DNA of 5,074 nucleotides from Paludibacteraceae bacterium (GCA_947445425.1 CANFFA010000218.1:1-5074), one strand, 5' to 3'; shown: positions 1 through 5,074, counted from the first letter of the stretch. Numbers and translations are program-made. Notes: generated by a model not told the origin, from the sequence alone.

Positions 1-1331
1 ATAGCCTTTGATCCATAAGCTGTTGCTTCAACTAATGCACGGAAAATCAAGGGAGCTGAACTACCCAAATTAAGACCTGTAATGGTACCTTTTACCATTT
101 GGTTTGCATCAGGAGTACGACGACCATTCATCCAATCCGTAGCTAAAATGGTGGATTCAGAAACCGGAACTTTAGCAGCTTCGATAGAGAGTGCTGGAAT
201 GATTTGATCAATTGATTCTTCAATCAACTTTTGTTTGGTTTCAGCATCTATCAAAGTTGATTTTGCCAAAATGTTCTCGATTGGCCAAGCCACCACATTT
301 TTAAACCAGGCATACACATCGCCAAATGCCGATTGACCAGCTTCCAAGCCTATCATGCCTGGTATTACCGAACCATCCACCTGTCCGCAAATACCAGGGA
401 TCAATTTATGTCCCATCTCCTCATAACTTGCCACCATTATATCGCAAGTAGAAGTACCAATAACACGTACCAATGCACCTGGCTTAACCTCTGCTCCTAC
501 TGCACCAGTATGACAATCAAAAGCACCAACAGCCACCGCCACATTTGTAGTTAATCCCAAACGTTCAGCCCATTCTGGCGTTAAATGACCCACTTTTTTA
601 TCACTCGAAAATGTTTCTGTAAATAGACGTTCACGATAACCCGCCAACAATGGATCTAATGTCGTCAAGAATTCTTCAGAAGGTAAACCACCCCATTTTT
701 CCAACCACATGGCTTTGTGACCAGCCGCACAACGACTACGACAAATGATGGATGGATCTGTGGTATTCGTAATCAAGCCTGGTAACCAATCACAATGTTC
801 TACAATAGAGTAAGCTGCATTGCGGACTTTTTCATCTACTCGTAAAACGTGTAAAGCCTTTGCCCAAAACCATTCCGAAGAATAAATACCACCTTCGTAA
901 GCAGTATAATCAATATCCCATTTGCCAGCAAGATCATTGATTTCTTGCGCTTCTTTAATAGCGGTATGATCTTTCCACAGCACAAACATGGCGTTTGGAT
1001 TTTCAGCAAATTCAGGTAGTAAAGAGAGTGGTGTACCGTTTTTGTCGGTAAAAACGGGCGTACTTCCGGTAGTATCAAAAGCGATACCTACCACTTTTTC
1101 AGCTGTTCTTTCAGGACATTTCTCCAATGCTGTTCTCACTGTATATTCCAATCCTTCCACATAATCCAGTGGGTGCTGACGATATTGATTGGCCGTTGGC
1201 ACGCAATACTTTCCTTCCATCCAACGTGAATAATACTTCACTGCCGAAGCCATCTCTTCACCGGTAATTGCATTTACAACTACCGCACGACATGAGTCGC
1301 TTCCATAATCTAAACCTATTACGTATTTCAT
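1..1331 (-). CDS. araB: Ribulokinase AraB, C-terminus cut by window edge
   Basis: AraB is a cytoplasmic FGGY-family kinase that phosphorylates L-ribulose with ATP to L-ribulose 5-phosphate, the second step of L-arabinose breakdown. The frame encodes 443 codons from an ATG at 1329-1331 and runs off the left edge. Ribulokinases are usually about 550-570 residues, so roughly 110-130 are missing, a window effect and not a real truncation. The N-terminal phosphate-binding motif GLDYGSDS is at residues 6-13, followed by FDTTGSTP (85-92) and LWKDHTA (118-124). GAFDCHTGAVGA holds the expected catalytic base Asp272, and DWMNGRRTPDAN is at 399-410. These blocks match E. coli AraB as I recall it almost word for word, which separates it from xylulokinase and glycerol kinase. 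It is the last enzyme gene visible, 190 bp downstream of araA. A long repeat-derived hairpin lies 13 bp before its start. Confidence 0.97.
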   Translation of the reverse strand, partial: MKYVIGLDYGSDSCRAVVVNAITGEEMASAVKYYSRWMEGKYCVPTANQYRQHPLDYVEGLEYTVRTALEKCPERTAEKVVGIAFDTTGSTPVFTDKNGTPLSLLPEFAENPNAMFVLWKDHTAIKEAQEINDLAGKWDIDYTAYEGGIYSSEWFWAKALHVLRVDEKVRNAAYSIVEHCDWLPGLITNTTDPSIICRSRCAAGHKAMWLEKWGGLPSEEFLTTLDPLLAGYRERLFTETFSSDKKVGHLTPEWAERLGLTTNVAVAVGAFDCHTGAVGAEVKPGALVRVIGTSTCDIMVASYEEMGHKLIPGICGQVDGSVIPGMIGLEAGQSAFGDVYAWFKNVVAWPIENILAKSTLIDAETKQKLIEESIDQIIPALSIEAAKVPVSESTILATDWMNGRRTPDANQMVKGTITGLNLGSSAPLIFRALVEATAYGSKA

Positions 1332-1337
1332 ATTTAT

Positions 1338-1373
1338 AATGTGCTAATTTGCCAATGTGCTAATTTGCCAATG
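1338..1373. repeat. Tandem 16-bp direct repeat before araB
   Basis: Two perfect adjacent copies of AATGTGCTAATTTGCC lie at 1338-1353 and 1354-1369, followed by the first four bases of a third. They sit 6 bp upstream of the araB start on the minus strand. The unit is itself built from shorter GCCAAT/GCTAAT words and forms one arm of the hairpin described at 1345-1410. Similar AATTTGC/AATGTGC word repeats occur in intergenic DNA of many Bacteroidota; that is from general knowledge and was not searched here. Confidence 0.9.
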
Positions 1374-1410
1374 AAAGCCCTAATTGGCAAATTGGCATAA
1401 TGGCACATTA
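1345..1410 (-). repeat. Long imperfect inverted repeat (hairpin) in araB 5' leader
   Basis: Bases 1345-1372 pair with 1383-1410 around a 10-base loop: 24 of 28 positions are Watson-Crick, and the inner 11 (1362-1372 with 1383-1393) are perfect. In the araDAB transcript this hairpin would lie between araA and araB, with its base 13 bases before the araB start codon. The T-run at 1411-1417 is on the plus-strand side, so it is not placed to make a terminator for the operon. Possible roles are shielding the araB start, mRNA stabilisation after processing, or none beyond being a mobile repeat. Confidence 0.75.
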
Positions 1411-1485
1411 TTTTTTTATTTAAATGTTCGTTTCGTATATATTATTCGCAAAAGTGCTAATTCGACTTTACACCAATGTACCCCG

Positions 1486-1514
1486 AATTGGCACATTGGC
1501 ATATTGGCAAATTA
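1486..1514 (-). repeat. Further GCCAAT-rich repeat copy after araA
   Basis: This stretch starts 7 bp past the araA stop. On the minus strand it reads as three successive words, TTGCCAATA, TGCCAATG and TGCCAATT, giving an 8-9 base period. The same words build the araB-proximal repeat, so the araA-araB gap is flanked on both sides by one repeat family. The middle of the gap (about 1411-1485) is AT-rich and I see no gene or clear promoter in it. Confidence 0.7.
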
Positions 1515-1521
1515 GTTTTTA

Positions 1522-3024
1522 TTATCTCAATGCCTTATTCAACATATAATACACTTCGTTGTTACGAATGTCTTGTTTGAAGTTGCGGATATTGGTATCC
1601 TTGTCAATAATCAGCATTTCGATGTCAGCAATTTCGGCATAATCTTCCATCATTTCAGTGGTGATAGAGAAAGAGAAACTAGAGTGGTGAGTACCACCAG
1701 CGATGATCCATGCCCCAGCGCCAATTTCCAAGTTGGGTTGAGGAATCCACAGACCACAAGCTACTGGTAATTTTGGTAAAGCTTGAGGTTCAATTACCTC
1801 TACTTCATTTACAATCATACGGAAACGATTACCCATGTCCACAATTGTAGCAGCGATTCCTGTTCCTTCGTGTGCTTGGAAAACCAATCTTGCACAAACC
1901 CCTGCATCCCCTATTCCCAAAAAGTGAACCTCGATACGTGGTTTAGCTTTTGCAATCTCAGGATTAATTTCTAACATATGCGATTGAAGAATAGAGCTTT
2001 GAGCACCATCGAAATTCAATACATAATCTTCTAAGAAGGAGCATCCTCCAGGCAATCCTTCAGCCATTACCCACATGGTACGGGTAAGAGCTGCCGTTTT
2101 CCAGTCCCCTTCGGCACCAAAACCAAAGCCTTCGGCCATCAAACGTTGTGAAGCAAATCCCATCAATTGGGTCATTCCTTCTAATTCATTAAAACTGGTT
2201 GTAAAGGCAGTTGCACCTTTTTTCTCTAAGAAACGACGCAAACCAATTTCTTGTGCCGCTGCTTGGCGTACATGGATGTGTTTTTCCGCACCTTTTTTAC
2301 AATTATCCGCGAAGTCATAAAGTCTCTCATATTCAGCTATTAAAGCATCAATTTCTGCTTCTGTCACTGCATTTACAAAAGGAACTAATTTAGCTATCGG
2401 TGCGTTATCCACATGATAACCCAAACGGATTTCAGCCTCTACTTTATCCCCATCGGTCACCGCCACATTGTTCATATTATCGCCAAAACGGATAATTTGC
2501 ATACTTTGAGCATCTGCCCAAGCTGCAGAAACACGCATCCAACTAGCAATTTTATCATGCGTGGATTTATCTTTCCAATACCCTACAATTACTTTGCGAG
2601 GCTTGCGCAAACGACTGGTAATAAAACCAAACTCACGGTCACCATGGGCTGATTGGTTCAAATTCATAAAGTCCATGTCAATTTCGGACCAAGGAATTTG
2701 CTCATTAAATTGAGTATGAAGATGCAACAAAGGTTTTTTGTAATCCATCAAACCATGAATCCACATTTTAGCAGGAGAAAAAGTATGCATCCAAGTAATC
2801 AAACCCACACAGTTGGTGTCTCCATTGGCAGCGCGCATAATTGCTGCAATTTCATTTGACGAATTTGCAGTTCCTTTGTAAACTACCTTAACAGGAAAAT
2901 TACCAGAATCATTCAAACCTTTCACCATTTCGTTCGAGTGAGCATCAACTTTGACTACCGCATCACCTCCATAAAGTAACTGTGCGCCAGTTACAAACCA
3001 TACTTCTAAATCTTTGTAAGCCAT
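1522..3024 (-). CDS. araA: L-arabinose isomerase AraA
   Basis: AraA is a cytoplasmic metal-dependent (usually Mn2+) isomerase that converts L-arabinose to L-ribulose, the first step of the pathway. The protein is 500 residues, the same length as E. coli AraA. It begins with YKDLEVWFVTGAQLLYG, the typical family N-terminus. The metal and catalytic residues expected in the family are present: Glu305 in GFGAEGDWK, Glu332 in FLEDY, His349 in QSHMLE, and a His at 446/447 in GGTHHSSFS. The C-terminus ends NEVYYMLNKALR, close to the family's usual end, so the gene looks complete. The ATG at 3022-3024 gives the correct N-terminus, and no Shine-Dalgarno sequence precedes it, as is normal in Bacteroidota. 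It follows araD by 118 bp that contain an inverted repeat pair, and precedes araB by 190 bp. No promoter of its own is evident, so it is probably co-transcribed from the araD promoter. Confidence 0.98.
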   Translation of the reverse strand: MAYKDLEVWFVTGAQLLYGGDAVVKVDAHSNEMVKGLNDSGNFPVKVVYKGTANSSNEIAAIMRAANGDTNCVGLITWMHTFSPAKMWIHGLMDYKKPLLHLHTQFNEQIPWSEIDMDFMNLNQSAHGDREFGFITSRLRKPRKVIVGYWKDKSTHDKIASWMRVSAAWADAQSMQIIRFGDNMNNVAVTDGDKVEAEIRLGYHVDNAPIAKLVPFVNAVTEAEIDALIAEYERLYDFADNCKKGAEKHIHVRQAAAQEIGLRRFLEKKGATAFTTSFNELEGMTQLMGFASQRLMAEGFGFGAEGDWKTAALTRTMWVMAEGLPGGCSFLEDYVLNFDGAQSSILQSHMLEINPEIAKAKPRIEVHFLGIGDAGVCARLVFQAHEGTGIAATIVDMGNRFRMIVNEVEVIEPQALPKLPVACGLWIPQPNLEIGAGAWIIAGGTHHSSFSFSITTEMMEDYAEIADIEMLIIDKDTNIRNFKQDIRNNEVYYMLNKALR

Positions 3025-3038
3025 AATTGTTTTAGTTT

Positions 3039-3062
3039 AAACCCCAACCCCTAAAGGGGCTT
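3039..3062. repeat. CCCCTAAAGGGG repeat, copy next to araA
   Basis: A GC-rich block in AT-rich surroundings, made of CCCCAA followed by the palindromic core CCCCTAAAGGGG (3048-3059). It lies 14 bp upstream of the araA start. It is the inverted partner of the block at 3121-3144. The pair spans 106 bp with 58 bp of ordinary AT-rich sequence between the two blocks, so the transcript could fold into two small hairpins or one long one. It looks like a REP-like or small non-autonomous element; no transposase is present. Confidence 0.75.
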
Positions 3063-3120
3063 GAAGTAAGTTTATTAAAATATTTTGTTGTCGTAAAATA
3101 TGTAATCAAGGACTAATCTA

Positions 3121-3144
3121 ATCCCCCTTTAGGGGCAAGGGGCT
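3121..3144. repeat. CCCCTAAAGGGG repeat, copy overlapping araD stop
   Basis: The plus strand reads CCCCC, TTTA, GGGG, CAA, GGGG, the inverted counterpart of the block at 3039-3062; both share the 12-bp CCCCTAAAGGGG core. On the minus strand the block starts inside the araD stop codon (TAG followed by CCCC), so the element abuts the coding end exactly. It has no U-tract after the stem in the operon direction, so I do not call it a terminator. Confidence 0.75.
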
Positions 3145-3826
3145 ACTGCCCATAATACGCCCCAGGACCATGTTTCCTGAAGAAGTGCTTTTTGATTAAA
3201 TGCGCATTCATGGTCAAACTAGGGTTTACACCATAAGAAATATATGCCATTTTTGCTACTTGTTCCATCACCACAGCATTGTGAACAGCATCGTGTGCAT
3301 TTTCACCCCATGAAAAAGGACCATGATTTTTCACCAACACCGCAGGGATGTGATCTGGATTCAAACCTTCAAAACGGTCAATGATAACAGTTCCAGTCTC
3401 TTTCTCATACTCGCCTTCCACTTCAGTTTGAGTCATATCACGCGTGCATGGAATTCCTTCGCTAAAATAATCGGCATGTGTTGTACCGATACTTGGAATA
3501 TCCTGTCCTGCTTGTGCCCAGGCAGTTGCATAGGTCGAATGGGTATGCACCACCCCACCAATGTTAGGAAAAGCTTTGTAAAGTGCCAAGTGAGTAGCAG
3601 TATCTGATGAGGGTTTTAGATTCCCTTCAACCACATTCCCGCCTAAATCTACCACGACCATTTGCTCTGCTTTCATATCTTCATAAGAGACACCCGATGG
3701 CTTTATTACTACCAGCCCCAAGTTCCTATCAATGGTACTAACATTGCCCCAAGTGAAAATCACCAAGCCATGAGATACCAATTCCAAATTGGCTTTGAAT
3801 ACTTCTTGTTTTAAACTTTCCAACAT
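3143..3826 (-). CDS. araD: L-ribulose-5-phosphate 4-epimerase AraD
   Basis: AraD is a class II aldolase/AraD-family, divalent-metal enzyme. It epimerises L-ribulose 5-phosphate to D-xylulose 5-phosphate and so feeds arabinose carbon into the pentose phosphate pathway. The protein is 227 residues; E. coli AraD is 231. Visible active-site blocks are TWGNVS (25-30), KPSGVSY (42-48), SSDTATH (73-79), the metal ligands His94 and His96 in [15 protein letters not shown] with Asp119, and the third metal His168 in [10 protein letters not shown]. The C-terminal GAYYGQ carries the tyrosine expected at the neighbouring active site. The HTH plus KNHG pattern, and the operon, separate it from fuculose-1-phosphate aldolase. 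It is the first enzyme gene after araR, from which it is separated by 165 bp holding operators, a putative promoter and a putative terminator. The ATG at 3824-3826 gives a family-like start. The stop overlaps a GC-rich repeat. Confidence 0.97.
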   Translation of the reverse strand: MLESLKQEVFKANLELVSHGLVIFTWGNVSTIDRNLGLVVIKPSGVSYEDMKAEQMVVVDLGGNVVEGNLKPSSDTATHLALYKAFPNIGGVVHTHSTYATAWAQAGQDIPSIGTTHADYFSEGIPCTRDMTQTEVEGEYEKETGTVIIDRFEGLNPDHIPAVLVKNHGPFSWGENAHDAVHNAVVMEQVAKMAYISYGVNPSLTMNAHLIKKHFFRKHGPGAYYGQ

Positions 3827-3837
3827 AAACTATATTA

Positions 3838-3858
3838 TAAGAGTAAATTTAACACTAA
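3838..3858. promoter_or_regulatory. Putative AraR operator, proximal to araD
   Basis: This is a 21-bp imperfect palindrome that on the minus strand has half-sites TTAGTGT and ACTCTTA around seven bases (TAAATTT). It matches the two other sites in the window to the shared form TAAGTGT-N7-ACACTTA. It begins 12 bp upstream of the araD start and covers a putative -7 element (TAAATTTA, 3844-3851), a typical repressor position. That AraR binds it is inferred from co-location with araR and from recurrence. Confidence 0.6.
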
Positions 3859-3872
3859 TTTAATTTAGCAAA
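3844..3872 (-). promoter_or_regulatory. Putative araDAB promoter (weak match)
   Basis: On the minus strand, TAAATTTA at 3844-3851 matches the Bacteroidetes -7 element TAnnTTTG at five of six fixed bases. TTTG at 3869-3872 could be the -33 element, but the spacing is 17 bases where about 19-21 is usual. Transcription would start about 10 bases before the araD ATG. The call rests mainly on the overlap with an operator and on the same TAnnTTTA form upstream of araR. Confidence 0.35.
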
Positions 3873-3878
3873 AAAACA

Positions 3879-3899
3879 TAAGCGTTTATTTTACACTTA
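3879..3899. promoter_or_regulatory. Putative AraR operator, distal to araD
   Basis: On the minus strand the half-sites are TAAGTGT and ACGCTTA around AAAATAA; the outer bases pair perfectly apart from one mismatch in the arms. Its centre (3889) is 41 bp from the centre of the proximal site (3848), close to four helical turns, so two AraR dimers could bind on one face of the DNA. Binding is inferred. Confidence 0.6.
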
Positions 3900-3911
3900 T
3901 TCTTTTTGGTC

Positions 3912-3937
3912 AAAAAAAAGATGTAAAAATTTACACC
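3912..3937 (-). terminator. Putative intrinsic terminator of araR
   Basis: In the araR direction a stem of seven pairs (one G-T wobble) with a four-base loop at 3920-3937 is followed by eight consecutive T at 3912-3919. The stem is AT-rich and therefore weak, but the order stem then T-tract, 55 bp after the araR stop and upstream of the araD promoter, fits termination or partial read-through between regulator and enzymes. The same palindrome (TGTAAA-AA-TTTACA at 3922-3935) could alternatively be a degenerate AraR site with an eight-base spacer. Confidence 0.45.
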
Positions 3938-3991
3938 AACAAATCAGAATAACTTGTTAGCAAATTTCACCATCAATTTTTAAGGCAATAT

Positions 3992-4681
3992 TTATAGAGA
4001 GAAATGTAAACCCTGTTGAACCAATTGGTCGTATTTTTCTTTATTAAATTGATAATAATATGCCCCTCTCTTGGAGGAGTTTTTATCCTTTTCGTCTAAT
4101 TTTTCTAGGATTTCCATCCCAAGGATTTTTTTTCTGAAATTTCGTTTATCAATAGATTCCTGATAAATAGCTTCGTACAAACTCTGTAAAACCGGAAGGG
4201 TGAACTCTTTGCTCAAAAGATTAAAACCAATGGGCTTTATAGCCGCTCTTTTTTGCAAAATTGCAATCGTATCTCTGACCATATCATTGTGGTCAAATAC
4301 CAATTGTGGCAACAGTGAAACTTTAACCCATCTTGTATTAAACTTATCTGCCAACGAACGATCAAATAGTTCAATATCCACTAAAGCAAAATAAGCTATC
4401 GAAATTACCCGTTCCCCCAAATCTCTATCCACATCTCCATAGGCCCCTACCTGTTCCATATAGATATTACTGATCCCTGTAAATTCGGCAGCAACACGTT
4501 TGGCCGCATTATTCACACTTTCATTTGCATTCACAAAACCACCCATCAATGACCAACCCCCTTTAAAAGGTTCAAAAGGTCTGCGTGCTGTAAGGATATG
4601 TAAATCATTGTCTTTAAACCCCATGATAATACAATCTATGGCAACGAGGTGAACATCTTTTTGATAAAAAATCGGGCTCAT
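3992..4681 (-). CDS. araR: Nudix-fold arabinose-responsive repressor AraR
   Basis: This is a 229-residue regulator of the NrtR-like type: an N-terminal Nudix domain (about residues 8-145) that senses ligand, and a C-terminal winged helix (about 150-225) that binds DNA. Nudix-type AraR is known in Bacteroides to repress arabinose genes and to release DNA on binding L-arabinose; the same role is inferred here. The Nudix box spans 48-70 (GFVNANES to FTGI) and keeps Gly48, Glu54, Arg62, Glu66 and Gly69. The two other conserved acidic positions are Val63 and Phe67, so hydrolase activity is unlikely. The winged helix shows GFNLLSKEFTLPVLQSLYEA, RNFRKKI (180-186) and the wing KRGAYYYQFN (204-213). 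It lies first in the cluster, directly before araD, with one operator-like site upstream of itself (autoregulation likely) and two before araD. A true NrtR (NAD control) is less likely given this context. The ATG at 4679-4681 gives a family-like N-terminus. Confidence 0.92.
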   Translation of the reverse strand: MSPIFYQKDVHLVAIDCIIMGFKDNDLHILTARRPFEPFKGGWSLMGGFVNANESVNNAAKRVAAEFTGISNIYMEQVGAYGDVDRDLGERVISIAYFALVDIELFDRSLADKFNTRWVKVSLLPQLVFDHNDMVRDTIAILQKRAAIKPIGFNLLSKEFTLPVLQSLYEAIYQESIDKRNFRKKILGMEILEKLDEKDKNSSKRGAYYYQFNKEKYDQLVQQGLHFSL

Positions 4682-4710
4682 ATATTAGTTATAATTTTCA
4701 ATTTTAGGAG

Positions 4711-4729
4711 TTTACAATCACATTGTAAA
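4711..4729. repeat. Perfect 8-3-8 inverted repeat in araR leader
   Basis: TTTACAAT, spacer CAC, ATTGTAAA: a perfect 19-bp palindrome with a three-base spacer, 29 bp upstream of the araR start and downstream of its putative promoter. It does not fit the AGTGT-N7-ACACT form of the other sites. It may be the operator of a second regulator or a small RNA hairpin in the araR 5' leader. No T-tract follows it in the araR direction. Confidence 0.6.
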
Positions 4730-4773
4730 TAATACTAGCCCCTATGATTCATTTGTTAAATTCCTAATTATTT

Positions 4774-4794
4774 ATAGTGTAAAGATAACACTTA
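4774..4794. promoter_or_regulatory. Putative AraR operator upstream of araR
   Basis: On the minus strand the half-sites are TAAGTGT and ACACTAT around TATCTTT; AGTGT and ACACT pair perfectly. Its middle contains the putative -7 element of the araR promoter, so AraR bound here would block its own transcription. The same site might also affect the divergent plus-strand promoter about 150 bp away, though that is far. Confidence 0.6.
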
Positions 4795-4811
4795 TATTGT
4801 ATTTATCCAAT
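4780..4811 (-). promoter_or_regulatory. Putative araR promoter
   Basis: On the minus strand, ATTG at 4808-4811, 20 bases, then TATCTTTA at 4780-4787. Against the Bacteroidetes consensus TTTG / 19-21 / TAnnTTTG, each element has one mismatch and the spacing is normal. Transcription would start near 4773 and give a leader of about 90 bases that contains the 8-3-8 inverted repeat. The rest of the gap between this point and about 4900 is AT-rich and I see nothing else in it. Confidence 0.5.
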
Positions 4812-4923
4812 ATAATTTTTATGCTATTAAACATTTATAAGAATTATTTTCGTAGTTTCAAATTAATACTAATACAATAGGACTAGTAAAATCTAAATGC
4901 AAATTCATGAAGACAGATTTATT

Positions 4924-4954
4924 TTTGTTTTTGATAAACAAAATCTTATTTTTG
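4924..4954 (+). promoter_or_regulatory. Plus-strand Bacteroidetes promoter, exact consensus
   Basis: TTTG at 4924-4927, 19 bases, then TATTTTTG at 4947-4954, an exact match to TTTG-N19-TAnnTTTG. Transcription would begin near 4960 and run rightward, divergent from araR, straight into the open frame at 4958-5074. In such AT-rich DNA a chance match is possible, but both elements and the spacing are correct. Confidence 0.6.
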
Positions 4955-4957
4955 TAA

Positions 4958-5074
4958 AACCAAATTCGTCCAAGCAAGCGCCAACTAATCACTACAAGTG
5001 CTTACACCTTTGAAAATACAATTGCCAATAATTATCTTTACGTTGACAAAGCGGATTATATTTATCAAATAGTG
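4958..5074 (+). CDS. N-terminal fragment of AAA-ATPase-like / PD-(D/E)XK nuclease family protein, start unclear
   Basis: The open frame after the stop at 4955-4957 translates to 39 residues, ending at the window edge with YTFENTIANNYLYVDKADYIYQIV. The blocks ITTSAYTFENT and NYLYVDKADYIYQIV closely resemble the N-terminus of the large AAA-ATPase-like family (AAA domain followed by a PD-(D/E)XK nuclease-like domain, formerly DUF1703), common in many copies in Bacteroidota; the usual form is NYLYVDKT followed by a hydrophobic stretch. The role of these proteins is not well established. The family match normally begins within about ten residues of the start Met, yet no ATG, GTG or TTG is in frame between 4958 and the match; only an ATT (4964-4966) is available. 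So either a rare start is used, the start has been lost (pseudogene), or an indel moved it out of frame. The protein continues beyond the window. Confidence 0.5.

Noticed and set aside
333..554. 73-codon plus-strand frame opposite araB
   Set aside because: Antisense shadow of the region around the catalytic Asp272 of AraB; no recognisable domain.
836..1078. 80-codon open frame on the minus strand inside araB
   Set aside because: It is out of frame with araB, whose translation matches ribulokinase continuously through this region; the 80-residue product shows no family features.
1338..1410. Possible CRISPR-like repeats
   Set aside because: Copies are directly adjacent without spacers, only 16 bp long and palindromic with the neighbouring arm; no cas genes.
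1411..1417. Hairpin at 1345-1410 plus T-run as a terminator
   Set aside because: The T-run follows the stem only in the plus direction, opposite to all genes here, so it cannot end the ara transcript.
1453..1474. Possible fourth AraR site (AGTGC and ACACC words)
   Set aside because: The two words are separated by 12 bases, not seven, and neither half-site is complete.
1573..2859. Several 60-81 codon plus-strand frames opposite araA
   Set aside because: They are antisense to a fully conserved 500-residue isomerase and their translations look like random sequence.
3323..3607. 94-codon plus-strand frame opposite araD
   Set aside because: It is antisense to conserved active-site blocks of AraD; no promoter or recognisable domain.
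4907..4957. Possible 16-codon leader peptide from the ATG at 4907
   Set aside because: It lies across and upstream of the putative plus-strand promoter, so it would not be in that transcript, and its low-complexity Leu/Phe content reflects the T-rich DNA.
4998..5074. GTG at 4998 as start of the right-edge gene
   Set aside because: It is in another frame and reaches a stop (TAG) just before the window edge, whereas the frame matching the ATPase-like family is one base offset.

Overview
The window holds an L-arabinose catabolic locus of a Bacteroidota bacterium. All of its complete genes lie on the minus strand. The phylum assignment rests on four things seen here: AT-rich DNA, no Shine-Dalgarno-like sequences before the starts, a promoter on the plus strand that fits the Bacteroidetes TTTG / TAnnTTTG rule exactly, and a Nudix-type AraR regulator of the kind known from Bacteroides. 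The intergenic repeats suggest an environmental lineage, but genus cannot be set from this sequence.

In transcription order (right to left) the genes are: araR, a Nudix-fold/winged-helix repressor (3992-4681); araD, L-ribulose-5-phosphate 4-epimerase (3143-3826); araA, L-arabinose isomerase (1522-3024); and araB, ribulokinase (1-1331, C-terminus cut by the window edge). AraA converts L-arabinose to L-ribulose, AraB phosphorylates it, and AraD epimerises L-ribulose 5-phosphate to D-xylulose 5-phosphate for the pentose phosphate pathway. All three enzymes keep the expected active-site residues.

Regulation can be partly read from the DNA. Three 21-bp imperfect palindromes of the form TAAGTGT-N7-ACACTTA occur only in the two regulatory gaps. 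One lies upstream of araR and two lie upstream of araD, 41 bp apart centre to centre. Two of them cover a putative -7 promoter element, as expected for repression by AraR. A hairpin followed by eight T (minus strand) may end araR transcription before the araD promoter. A separate perfect 8-3-8 inverted repeat in the araR leader is unexplained.

The gaps inside araDAB carry repeats. A GC-rich inverted pair with core CCCCTAAAGGGG sits between araD and araA and overlaps the araD stop. A family of GCCAAT-rich units lies between araA and araB and can form a long imperfect hairpin just upstream of the araB start.

The right edge (4682-5074) is mostly non-coding. It holds the araR control region, then a divergent plus-strand promoter, then an open frame resembling the N-terminus of the AAA-ATPase-like / PD-(D/E)XK nuclease family, which lacks an obvious start codon. 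I see no wholly new system. The core is a well-understood pathway, and the repeats, the leader palindrome and the start-less ATPase fragment are the parts worth checking.
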